A DNA stretch of 64,000 nucleotides, from the NCBI GenBank assembly GCA_030428885.1, contig JAUIEJ010000011.1, forward strand, positions 57,279 through 121,278. The letters run 5' to 3'. The notes beneath the pieces were generated by a model that ran no database searches, was not told the DNA's origin, and was given only the letters and a program-made list of their open reading frames with translations. Below, one piece after another: positions 52,039 to 59,918 of the stretch; the stretch's first letter is position 1, and each line of letters begins with the position of its first letter. The stretch comes from Gemmatimonadota bacterium (lineage in GTDB: Bacteria > Gemmatimonadota > Gemmatimonadetes > Longimicrobiales > Gaopeijiaceae). The position numbers and the translations under genes were made by a program.

Positions 52039-53079
52039 TCAGGCCGGGACGGGGGCGCCCGTGGACGCCACGGTCCGGCCCACCGCCGCGGCGAAGGGCT
52101 CCAGGCCCCGCATGAGTCCCCGGAATTCGTCGAAGGTGAGGGACTGCTCCCCGTCGGAGGTGGCCTCTTCGGGGCAGGGGTGCACCTCCACGATGAGCCC
52201 GTCGGCCCCGGCGGCCATGGCGGCGTAGCTCAGGGGCGCCACCAGGTGCCGCTTGCCCCCGGCGTGGCTCGGGTCGGCGAAGACGGGGAGGTGGGTCTCC
52301 CGCTTCAGCACCGGTATGGCCGCCAGGTCGAAGGTGTTGCGGGTGGCCGTCTCGAAGGTGCGGATGCCCCGTTCGCACAGCACCACCTGCATGTTGCCCT
52401 GGCTCATGACGTACTCGGCCGCCAGGAGCAGGTCCTTCACGGTGGCGCTCATGCCCCGCTTCAGGAGCACGGGGCGGTGCAGACGTCCCACCTCCGTGAG
52501 GAGGGCGAAGTTCTGCATGTTCCGGGCGCCCACCTGGAGCACGTCGGCGTAGCCCGCCACCAGCTCCACCTGGCGCGTGTCCATGACCTCGGTGACCACC
52601 GGGAGTCCCGTGGCCTCCCGGACGTGGGCCAGGATCCGGAGTCCCTCTTCTCCCATGCCCCGGAAGGAGTAGGGGGAGGTGCGGGGCTTGAACGCGCCGC
52701 CCCGGAGCCCCCGGGCGCCGTCGGCGGCCACCCGGGCCCCCGTCTCGGCCATCATCTCCGGACCCTCCACCGAACAGGGGCCCGCCACCACCACGAACTC
52801 CTCGCCGCCGATCTCCGTGGCGCCGAAGGGAATGCGGGTCGGGGTCGGCGAAAACTCCCGGGAAGCCAGCTTGTAGGGCTTGAGAACGGGGTGGACCGCC
52901 TCCACGCCGGGCACGGAGAGCAGCGCCCGTTCCGACAGCAGCGTCTCGTCACCCACGCATCCGATGATGGTGCGATGTTCGCCCACCGAGAGATGGGTCC
53001 GAAGGCCGGCGGCCTCCACGCGTTCACGAATGTGGTCGACTTCGTCGCGGGTCACGCCCGCGCGGGTCACGATGATCAT
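52039..53079 (-). CDS. aroF: 3-deoxy-7-phosphoheptulonate (DAHP) synthase with N-terminal regulatory domain
   Basis: Codes for 346 residues. It condenses PEP and erythrose-4-phosphate, the entry step of the shikimate pathway. Residues ~1-70 form the ferredoxin-like domain of type I-beta enzymes such as Thermotoga DAHP synthase ([17 protein letters not shown]), which confers Tyr/Phe feedback. The catalytic barrel follows with [51 protein letters not shown] and [20 protein letters not shown] precedes ATG 53079. A 32-codon leader ORF with Tyr-Trp-Phe and a competing hairpin pair precede it. Confidence 0.94.
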   Translation of the reverse strand: MIIVTRAGVTRDEVDHIRERVEAAGLRTHLSVGEHRTIIGCVGDETLLSERALLSVPGVEAVHPVLKPYKLASREFSPTPTRIPFGATEIGGEEFVVVAGPCSVEGPEMMAETGARVAADGARGLRGGAFKPRTSPYSFRGMGEEGLRILAHVREATGLPVVTEVMDTRQVELVAGYADVLQVGARNMQNFALLTEVGRLHRPVLLKRGMSATVKDLLLAAEYVMSQGNMQVVLCERGIRTFETATRNTFDLAAIPVLKRETHLPVFADPSHAGGKRHLVAPLSYAAMAAGADGLIVEVHPCPEEATSDGEQSLTFDEFRGLMRGLEPFAAAVGRTVASTGAPVPA

Positions 53080-53128
53080 GGACGGGTCTCTCCTGAAGGG
53101 CGTCGGGCCGGATCCCGGCAGCCCCGAA

Positions 53129-53180
53129 CGACGAACCGGGCCCCCGGGAACGCGTCCCGGGGGCCCGGTGGGGGTCGTCG
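53129..53180 (-). terminator. Attenuator hairpin in the DAHP synthase leader
   Basis: A perfect 14-base stem (53136-53149 with 53155-53168) with a five-base loop, extended by a six-base outer stem (53129-53134 with 53175-53180). It stands ten bases after the leader stop and about 50 before the aroF ATG. No U-tract follows, so it may be a Rho-assisted terminator or a ribosome-access switch. Its upstream arm can instead pair with 53194-53201, the last codons of the leader ORF. Confidence 0.6.
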
Positions 53181-53190
53181 ACGGAGGGGT

Positions 53191-53289
53191 TCAGCCCCCG
53201 GCGAACACAGCCGCCCGGCTCCCGGCACGAAGGCGGGAAAACCAGTATCGCCCGCTGAAGCGGGCCCGGACGGCCATGAAGGTGGTCAT
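53191..53289 (-). CDS. Aromatic leader peptide upstream of DAHP synthase
   Basis: ORF of 32 codons (ATG 53289; a second in-frame ATG at 53277). It encodes Met-Thr-Thr-Phe, then RARFSGRYWFSRL, with Tyr15 (TAC), Trp16 (TGG) and Phe17 (TTT, rare here) in a row at 53247-53239, and Phe also at 4, 11 and 29. It lies directly before an attenuator-like hairpin and the first gene of aromatic synthesis. One codon each for all three end products is what a leader peptide sensing aromatic tRNA charging would need. Its last codons GCC GGG GGC are also the candidate antiterminator arm. Confidence 0.7.
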   Translation of the reverse strand: MTTFMAVRARFSGRYWFSRLRAGSRAAVFAGG

Positions 53290-53296
53290 GGAAGAC

Positions 53297-53325
53297 ACGT
53301 TCGGCCTCCCGGGGGCCCCCGTCAA
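53297..53325 (-). promoter_or_regulatory. Possible promoter of the aroF leader
   Basis: On the minus strand TTGACG (53325-53320), a 17-base spacer, and GAACGT (53302-53297). The -10 is weak, but the spacing to the leader ATG (seven bases) is identical to that at pheA, giving a nearly leaderless transcript. Confidence 0.4.
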
Positions 53326-53408
53326 GCGCCGGACCGCGTCTGGACGCCGCCGCGGGCCGCCCGGTACCTTGCCGTGACCGTTTCCCCACCCCCCGCACCC
53401 ACCCCTTC

Positions 53409-54113
53409 ATGGACGCCCAGGATCGACTCAAACGTGACGCCGCCCGCGAAGCCCTCACCCGCGTCCGGCCCGGCATGCGCCTGGGTCTGGGAACCGGGAG
53501 CACCATGCGCCATTTCGTCGACCTCCTGGGCGACGCCCTGGACGCCGGCGAGCTGAGCGACCTGGTGGGGGTGCCGACCTCGATCCAGACCGAACGCCAG
53601 GCCCGGGAGCGGGGCATTCCCCTGGCGCCCCTCCACGAGGCCGCGCCCCTCCACCTGGCCGTGGACGGCGCCGACGAGGTCGATCCCCGCCTGGATCTGG
53701 TCAAGGGACTGGGGGGCGCCCTCCTGCGGGAGAAGATGGTGGCCCAGGCCGCCGAGCGCTTCGTGGTGGTGGCCGACGCCTCCAAGATCGTGGCCCGTCT
53801 GGGCACCCGGTCGCCCCTTCCGGTGGAGGTCGTGCCCTTCGGTTGGAAGACCCACCTGCCGACGCTGGAGGCTCTGGGGGCTCGGGGGGTGTTGCGCACC
53901 GACGACGGGGGAGACCCGGTGGTGACCGACAACGGCAACTACCTCATCGACGCGCACTTCACGGGAGGCATCTCAGATGCGTTCGAGGTGCAGCGCCGCC
54001 TGGAGCGGCGGGCCGGCGTGGTGGAGACGGGGCTGTTTCTCGAGTTGGCCGACGAGGTGATCCTGGCGTCGGGCGACGGCATCGGCGTGCGGCGCCGGGG
54101 AGAGGAATCATGA
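53409..54113 (+). CDS. rpiA: Ribose-5-phosphate isomerase A
   Basis: Codes for 234 residues, interconverting ribose-5-phosphate and ribulose-5-phosphate. Motifs seen are LGLGTGSTMRHFVDLL near the N-terminus, AVDGADEVDPRLDLVKG with the catalytic Asp/Glu, GGALLREKMVAQAA and the late DNGNYLIDAHF. TACCTT at 53365-53370 may be its -10. It is divergent from the aroF leader and overlaps rpe by four bases. The pairing with rpe and the DAHP synthase nearby links it to erythrose-4-phosphate supply. Confidence 0.95.
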   Translation: MDAQDRLKRDAAREALTRVRPGMRLGLGTGSTMRHFVDLLGDALDAGELSDLVGVPTSIQTERQARERGIPLAPLHEAAPLHLAVDGADEVDPRLDLVKGLGGALLREKMVAQAAERFVVVADASKIVARLGTRSPLPVEVVPFGWKTHLPTLEALGARGVLRTDDGGDPVVTDNGNYLIDAHFTGGISDAFEVQRRLERRAGVVETGLFLELADEVILASGDGIGVRRRGEES

Positions 54114-54796
54114 GTCAGCGCGCCCTTCTGGCCCCGTCGATCCTCTCGGCCGACTTCGGCGAACTGGCCGAAGGCGTCCGCGTCGTGGACCGGGCCGGAG
54201 CCGACTGGATCCACGTGGACGTCATGGATGGCCACTTCGTGCCGAACATCACTCTAGGGCCCGCCGTCACCGCCGCCGTGGCCCGCGTGACCGATCTCCC
54301 CCTGGACGTGCACCTCATGATCGAGGCTCCCGAGCGTTATCTCGAGGACTTCGCCGACGCCGGAGCGTCGGTCCTGACCGTGCACCAGGAGGCCTGCCCC
54401 CATCTCCACCGCACGATCCAGCAGATCCGGGAGCTGGGGGTGAGCCCCGGCGTGGCCCTGAACCCCGCCACGCCCGTGGAGTCGATCCGCGACGTGGCGG
54501 CGGACCTGGACCTGGTGCTCATCATGTCGGTGAACCCCGGGTTCGGCGGACAGGCCTTCATTCCCCGGTCGTTGGAACGCCTGCGCCGGGCCCGGGCGCT
54601 CCTGGACGAGACCGGCTCCCGGGCGCGGATCGAGGTGGACGGCGGCGTGAGCCCGGACAACGCCGGGGCCGTGGTGGCCGCCGGCGCCGACGTCCTGGTG
54701 GCGGGATCGGCGGTGTTTCGGCACCCCGACGGCGCCGCCGCCGGAGTCGACGCGCTCCGGGCCGCCGCCGCAGGGGCCCACCTTCGCAGCGTCTGA
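54110..54796 (+). CDS. rpe: Ribulose-phosphate 3-epimerase
   Basis: Codes for 228 residues, a TIM-barrel metalloenzyme converting ribulose-5-phosphate to xylulose-5-phosphate. It has LAPSILSADFGEL, WIHVDVMDGHFVPNITLGP with metal-binding His/Asp, LDVHLMIEAPERYL, LIMSVNPGFGGQAFI and EVDGGVSPDNA with the second catalytic Asp. ATG overlaps the rpiA stop. Together the two genes cover the reversible pentose-phosphate steps. Confidence 0.96.
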   Translation: MSQRALLAPSILSADFGELAEGVRVVDRAGADWIHVDVMDGHFVPNITLGPAVTAAVARVTDLPLDVHLMIEAPERYLEDFADAGASVLTVHQEACPHLHRTIQQIRELGVSPGVALNPATPVESIRDVAADLDLVLIMSVNPGFGGQAFIPRSLERLRRARALLDETGSRARIEVDGGVSPDNAGAVVAAGADVLVAGSAVFRHPDGAAAGVDALRAAAAGAHLRSV

Positions 54797-54812
54797 ACCC
54801 ACGGACCCGTTC

Positions 54813-55175
54813 ATGAGCACTCCCCCCGTCGTCGATCGCGCAGCCCTGGACCGCCTGGTGGAATGGGGCGGCGACAAGCTGCTGCACCAGATGATCCGCC
54901 TCTACCTCGAGAACACGCCCGAACGGCTGGAGCAGATCGCCGGAGGACTGGCCCCGGGTGGCGACCTGGACGAGGTGCACCGGGGGGCCCACTCCCTCAA
55001 GTCGAGTTCGGCCAACCTGGGCGCCATGCAGGTGAGCGAGCTCTCCGCTCGCCTCGAGGCCACGGCGAAGGAGGGCGACGAGGCCCTCAGCCGGTCGCTG
55101 GCCCGGGAACTGGGCGAGGCGTTCGCGGCGGCGGATTCCCAACTCCGCGCCATTCTGGAGAGGGACGACGCATGA
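54813..55175 (+). CDS. Histidine phosphotransfer (Hpt) protein
   Basis: Codes for 120 residues, an all-helical four-helix bundle. The phosphorylated His60 is in RGAHSLKSSSANLGAMQV, the Hpt signature. It is a free-standing phosphorelay intermediate. A single-domain receiver follows with ATGA overlap, then a hybrid kinase whose own C-terminal receiver could pass phosphate to this Hpt. It starts 16 bases after rpe, so it may share that transcript. Confidence 0.9.
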   Translation: MSTPPVVDRAALDRLVEWGGDKLLHQMIRLYLENTPERLEQIAGGLAPGGDLDEVHRGAHSLKSSSANLGAMQVSELSARLEATAKEGDEALSRSLARELGEAFAAADSQLRAILERDDA

Positions 55176-55546
55176 GACCCCGCATCGCCGTGGTGGAAGA
55201 CAATCCCGACAACCGCCTCCTGGTGGAGGCCATCCTCGAGGACGAGTACGACGTCTCGGAGTTCGAGACCGGCCGGGATGCGGTGGAGGGACTGGCCGAG
55301 GCCCGCCCCGACCTCGTGCTCCTGGACATCTCCCTTCCCGAGATGGACGGCACCGAGGTGCTGGCGTGGATCCGGGGCCACCCGGAGCTGGGGCCCACGC
55401 CGGTCATCGCCCTCACGGCCCACGCCATGGCCGGAGACCGGGAGAAGTACCTCGCCGCGGGCTTCAACGACTACGTGAGCAAGCCCATCGTCGACGAAGA
55501 CGTCCTCACGGGCGCCATCCGCCGATGGCTGGCCCCGACGGCCTGA
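55172..55546 (+). CDS. Single-domain response regulator (DivK/CheY-like)
   Basis: Codes for 124 residues, one receiver domain with no output domain. The acidic pocket is VEDNPDN, the phosphoacceptor is Asp52 in LVLLDISLPEMDG, Thr appears in VIALTAHAMAGD, and the Lys in YVSKPI is present. The PxDISLPxMDG and ALTAHAMxGD patterns are typical of DivK-like receivers in multi-step relays. It overlaps Hpt upstream by four bases and the kinase downstream by 22. Confidence 0.92.
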   Translation: MRPRIAVVEDNPDNRLLVEAILEDEYDVSEFETGRDAVEGLAEARPDLVLLDISLPEMDGTEVLAWIRGHPELGPTPVIALTAHAMAGDREKYLAAGFNDYVSKPIVDEDVLTGAIRRWLAPTA

Positions 55547-58416
55547 CCCCCTCCGCACCGGACACGGACGCCGCCCCGTCGTCCGGCGTCTGGCGGCCCA
55601 TCCTCCTGGTGGGGGTGACGGCCGTTCTCGTGTTGTCGGCCGCGGTGATTCCCCCCGACAGCCTTTCCAATCCGGCGTGGCACCTCGCCGTCGAGGTGGC
55701 GTCGGTCACCCTGGCGGCCATCCTGGGCGCCCTGGCCCTGGTGCGGTTCTACGCCCGGCGCCAGCGCATCTTCGTCTTCATCGGCACGGGATTCCTCGCC
55801 ACCGCCGTGCTGGACGGGGTCCACGCCTTCGTGGCCTCGGACCTCCTGGGAGGATCGGGGATCATGGTCACCCCCGACGTCTCGGCGTGGACCTGGCTCC
55901 AGGCGAGGGTGTTCCTCTCCCTCTTCCTGGCGGTCTCGGTCTTCGCCGCCGAGCCCCGGGGGGCCACGGAGCGCGAAGGCAGCGAGAGCCGGGTGTTTCT
56001 CCTGGCCCTGGCGCTGGCCCTGGCCGTCCTCATCGTCTTCGGGCTGGTGCCCACCCCCCGGGCCATCGATCCCGGGCGGCTCGTGCCGCGCCCCTGGGAA
56101 CTGCTCCCCGCCGCCCTCTTCGGCCTGGCCGGCGCGGGCTACCTGCGGCGGGGACGGTGGCGGTCCGACGCTTTCGAGTACTGGCTCATCGTGGGACTCC
56201 TGGTGGCCGCCATCGGCCACGGGGGGTTCATGGCCCGGTCCGTGGCCCTGTACGACCCCTTCTACGACGCGGGTCACCTCCTCAAACTCGCGTCGTACCT
56301 GGCGGTGGTCTGTGGACTCCTCGTCAGCATCCGGGAGACGTTTCACCGGGAGGCCGCCGCGCTGGTGGAAGGGGCCACGGCCAATCGGGCCCTGGCCCGG
56401 GAGGTGGAGGTGCGCCGGGAGGCCGAATCGGTCCTCCAGCGCAGCGAGGAGCGGCTCCAGAGCTTCCTGGAGTCGGCCCACGACCTGATCCAGAGCACCG
56501 ACGCCCAGGGGTGCATCGTCTACGTCAACCGGGCCTGGGAGCACACCCTGGGCTACGACCGGGCCTCGGTGGAGGGGCGGGCGCTCTCCGAGTTCCTCCA
56601 CCCCCGCTGTCGGGCCAAGGTGTTCCGCCAGTTCCTCCAGGTCATGGAGGGCCGGGCGGTGGACGAGATCCTGGCGGAATTCGTGGCCCGGGACGGCCGC
56701 GTCGTGGTGTGCTCGGGACGGGCCACCCGCCACGTGGCCGACGGCCGGCCCGACGAGGCCCAGGCCATCTTCCGGGACGTCACGGCCCAGCACGCCGCGG
56801 AGCGTGAGCTCGCCGCCTCCCGGGCCAACGTCCGGGCGCTGGTGGAAAACACCGGCGACCTCATCTGGTCGGTGAACACCCACCACCGGCTCGTGACCTT
56901 CAACAGCGCCTTCGCCCTGGCCATGGAGGCCCGATTCGGCCGCGAGCCCCGGGTGGGCGACGGTCCGGCCGACGTCTTCGGGCCCGAAGCCGCCGAGTGG
57001 TACGACGACCTCTACACCCGGGTGCTCCGGGGCCAGCGCTTCTCGGCTCTGCGGCAGGAATCGGTGCTGGGGCAGGTCCAGGCCTTCGAGATCTTCTGCA
57101 ACCCCGTGCACGAGGGGGCGGGCGCCACCGGGGCCGTCATGTTCGGCCGGGACGTCACGGGGCGGCTCCAGGCCGACGAGGCCCTGCGCCTCGCCAAGGA
57201 CGAAGCCGAGGCCGCCAACCGGGCCAAGAGCCAGTTCCTGGCCAACATGAGCCACGAACTGCGCACGCCCCTGAACTCGGTCATCGGGTTCGCCAACATC
57301 CTGCTGAAGAACAAGGCCGGAACCCTCCAGTCCAAGGAACTGGGCTTCCTGGAGCGGATCCTGGCCAACGGCCGGCACCTCCTCTCCCTCATCAACGAGG
57401 TGCTGGACCTGGCCAAGATCGAGGCGGGACGCATGGACCTGGATCTGGGGCCCGTGGATCTGGCGGCCTTCGTCACCGAGACGGTGTCCCAACTCGAGGG
57501 GCAGGCCCGGGAGAAGAACGTGACCCTCGTGGCCGACCTCCCCGAGCCCGCGCCTCCGACGGTGGAGACCGACGCCGCCAAGCTGAAGCAGGTGCTCATC
57601 AATCTCACGGGCAACGCCCTGAAGTTCTCCGAAGGGGGGACGGTCACGGTGCGCCTGGACACCGCCCCCGACGGCACCCCCACCGCCATCGCCGTGGAGG
57701 ACACGGGGATCGGAATCCCGCCGGAACGGCTCGAGGCCATCTTCGAGGCCTTCGCCCAGGCCGACGGGAGCACGAGCCGCCGCTTCGGCGGAACGGGGCT
57801 GGGGCTGGCCATCTCCCGCTCCATCTGCCAGCTCCTGGGCTACGACCTGGAGGTGGCGTCCACGGTGGGCGAAGGGTCGACCTTCACCATCCGCATGGCC
57901 GGCGCCCCCGCGGTCGGAGCCGACGAACCGCCCCCCGCAGCCGAACCTCCGGCCCCCCGAACGCCGCCCACCGACGCCTCCCCCCGCGCCCAGGCCACCG
58001 CACCGCCCCCGCCGGCTCCCGCGGCCGGGCCGCGGCAGGTCCTGGTGGTGGACGACGAGGAGAGCGACCGCACCCTCCTCTCCCACCACCTGCGCCAGGC
58101 CGGCTGGACCGTCACCACGGCTTCGTCGGGACACGAGGCCCTGGACGCCGCCCACCGGGCACGCCCCGACGTCATCACCCTCGACCTGCGCATGCCCGAC
58201 CTCGACGGAGAGGTGGTCCTGCGCCAGTTGAAGAACCACCCCCGGACCCGGGACATCCCCGTGGTGGTGGTGAGCGTCGCGGCCCACGAGGAACGCACCC
58301 ACCTGGGGCGGGCCCACGACCTGCTCCAGAAGCCCGTGGACCGGGACGACCTCCTCCGCATCCTGGCCCAGGTCGTGGACGAATCGGGGCCGGACGCCAC
58401 GTCGCCACCGGGCTGA
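55525..58416 (+). CDS. Membrane hybrid histidine kinase with MASE3-like sensor, two PAS domains and receiver
   Basis: Codes for 963 residues. ATG 55525 lies inside the end of the receiver gene. About seven membrane segments (22-265) with LDGVHAFVASDL resemble a MASE3 sensor. Two PAS domains follow (about 310-430 and 435-550). The HisKA domain has FLANMSHELRTPLNS (His577), and the HATPase domain has NLTGNALKFSE, DTGIGIPPE and GGTGLGLAISRS. After a Pro-rich linker comes a receiver with Asp887 in ITLDLRMPDLDG. It is the probable source for the Hpt and receiver just upstream; the signal is unknown. Confidence 0.92.
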   Translation: MAGPDGLTPSAPDTDAAPSSGVWRPILLVGVTAVLVLSAAVIPPDSLSNPAWHLAVEVASVTLAAILGALALVRFYARRQRIFVFIGTGFLATAVLDGVHAFVASDLLGGSGIMVTPDVSAWTWLQARVFLSLFLAVSVFAAEPRGATEREGSESRVFLLALALALAVLIVFGLVPTPRAIDPGRLVPRPWELLPAALFGLAGAGYLRRGRWRSDAFEYWLIVGLLVAAIGHGGFMARSVALYDPFYDAGHLLKLASYLAVVCGLLVSIRETFHREAAALVEGATANRALAREVEVRREAESVLQRSEERLQSFLESAHDLIQSTDAQGCIVYVNRAWEHTLGYDRASVEGRALSEFLHPRCRAKVFRQFLQVMEGRAVDEILAEFVARDGRVVVCSGRATRHVADGRPDEAQAIFRDVTAQHAAERELAASRANVRALVENTGDLIWSVNTHHRLVTFNSAFALAMEARFGREPRVGDGPADVFGPEAAEWYDDLYTRVLRGQRFSALRQESVLGQVQAFEIFCNPVHEGAGATGAVMFGRDVTGRLQADEALRLAKDEAEAANRAKSQFLANMSHELRTPLNSVIGFANILLKNKAGTLQSKELGFLERILANGRHLLSLINEVLDLAKIEAGRMDLDLGPVDLAAFVTETVSQLEGQAREKNVTLVADLPEPAPPTVETDAAKLKQVLINLTGNALKFSEGGTVTVRLDTAPDGTPTAIAVEDTGIGIPPERLEAIFEAFAQADGSTSRRFGGTGLGLAISRSICQLLGYDLEVASTVGEGSTFTIRMAGAPAVGADEPPPAAEPPAPRTPPTDASPRAQATAPPPPAPAAGPRQVLVVDDEESDRTLLSHHLRQAGWTVTTASSGHEALDAAHRARPDVITLDLRMPDLDGEVVLRQLKNHPRTRDIPVVVVSVAAHEERTHLGRAHDLLQKPVDRDDLLRILAQVVDESGPDATSPPG

Positions 58417-58448
58417 ACGCGGCGCCGCCTTCCGGGTACGCGGGGTCC

Positions 58449-59918
58449 ATGAACCACGTCCCCGAATCCCGCATTACCGTCCTCAACGAGGCCCCCCTCC
58501 GCACGGAGGGCCGGTACGTCGTCTACTGGATGGTGGCCAACCGCCGCCTGGAGTGGAACTTCGCCCTGGACCAGGCCGTGGGGTGGGCCCGGGAACTGGG
58601 CGTTCCGCTGGTGATCCTGGAAGCGCTCCGGATCGGGTATCCCTGGGCCGCCCCGCGCCACCATCGCTTCGTCCTGGACGGCATGCGGGAGCACCGGGAT
58701 CGCCTCGCCGGGGGGCCGGTGGCCTATCTGCCCTACGTGGAACCGGAAGAGGGGGCGGGGAAGGGACTCCTGGGAGCCCTGGCCGCCGAGGCGGCGGTGG
58801 TGGTCACCGACGACTACCCGGTCTTCTTCCTCCCTCGCATGCAGGCCGCCGCCGCCCGGAAGCTCGACGTGCGGCTGGAGACGGTGGACTCCAACGGACT
58901 GTACCCCATGCGGTCCGCCCAGCGGACCTTCACCATGGCCGTGCACTTCCGTCGCCACCTCCAGAAGACCCTGGGCGAGCACCTCACCGAGATGCCGTCC
59001 CCCGACCCCCTGGCCGACCTGACCGGGCCCGCCGCCCGGCTGCCCGACGGCCTGCTGGACCGATGGCCCCCGGCGTCGGACGCCCTCCTGGACGGCGACG
59101 ACGGCGCCCTGGCGGCTCTCCCTCTGGCGGGCGACGTCCCTCCTGTGCCGTTCTCCGGCGGCCGCCGCGCCGCCCTGGAGCGCCTGGACGCGTTCCTCCG
59201 CGACCATCTGGACGACTACGGCGAGGGGCGCAACGACCCCGACGCCGACGGTTCCAGCCGCCTGTCGCCCTGGCTGCATTGGGGACACCTCTCGGCTCAC
59301 GAGGCCTTTCATCGCCTGGCCGAGCGGGATGGGTGGTCGCCGGCCCGCCTCTCCACCGAGGTCACGGCCAGGCGGGAGGGGTGGTGGGGCATGTCCCCCG
59401 GGGCCGAGGCCTGGCTCGACGAACTGGTCACCTGGCGGGAGATCGGCTTCAACTTCGCCGCCGAGCGGGACGACTACGACGCCTACGACAGCCTTCCGGA
59501 CTGGGCCCGCCGGACTCTGGCCGACCACGCCGACGATCCCCGGGAGCACGTGTACGACCTCGCGGCCTTCGACGCCGCCGAGACCCACGACCCCCTCTGG
59601 AACGCGGCCCAGCGGGAATTGCGGCGGAAGGGCACGATCCACAACTACCTCCGCATGCTGTGGGGCAAGAAGATCCTGGAGTGGTCCCCCGATCCCCGGA
59701 CCGCTCTCGACGTCATGATCGAACTCAACAACCGCTACGCCATCGACGGTCGGGACCCGAACTCGTACAGCGGCATCTTCTGGGTGCTGGGACGGTTCGA
59801 CCGGGGCTGGCCCGAGCGGGAGATCTACGGAAAGGTGCGCTCGATGTCGTCTCAATCCACCCGACGCAAGGTGAACGTGGACCACTACCTGGAAACGTAC
59901 GCCGAGGGGGCCGACTGA
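58449..59918 (+). CDS. phr: Class II CPD photolyase
   Basis: Codes for 489 residues. It is a flavoprotein that splits cyclobutane pyrimidine dimers using blue light. Class II features are the opening YVVYWMVANRRLEWNFAL, VVTDDYPVFFLPRM, SPWLHWGHLSAHEAF, LVTWREIGFNFA, and the C-terminal NYLRMLWGKKILEWS followed by NRYAIDGRDPNSYSGIFW. Its length fits the class (about 450-490). TGATG overlap with the next gene and the nearby carotenoid genes suggest a light-defence group. Confidence 0.94.
   Translation: MNHVPESRITVLNEAPLRTEGRYVVYWMVANRRLEWNFALDQAVGWARELGVPLVILEALRIGYPWAAPRHHRFVLDGMREHRDRLAGGPVAYLPYVEPEEGAGKGLLGALAAEAAVVVTDDYPVFFLPRMQAAAARKLDVRLETVDSNGLYPMRSAQRTFTMAVHFRRHLQKTLGEHLTEMPSPDPLADLTGPAARLPDGLLDRWPPASDALLDGDDGALAALPLAGDVPPVPFSGGRRAALERLDAFLRDHLDDYGEGRNDPDADGSSRLSPWLHWGHLSAHEAFHRLAERDGWSPARLSTEVTARREGWWGMSPGAEAWLDELVTWREIGFNFAAERDDYDAYDSLPDWARRTLADHADDPREHVYDLAAFDAAETHDPLWNAAQRELRRKGTIHNYLRMLWGKKILEWSPDPRTALDVMIELNNRYAIDGRDPNSYSGIFWVLGRFDRGWPEREIYGKVRSMSSQSTRRKVNVDHYLETYAEGAD

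Noticed and set aside
55471..58317. 948-codon minus-strand frame opposite the hybrid kinase
   Set aside because: The plus strand has all kinase motifs; the antisense frame has none and is low-complexity His/Gly/Glu-rich.
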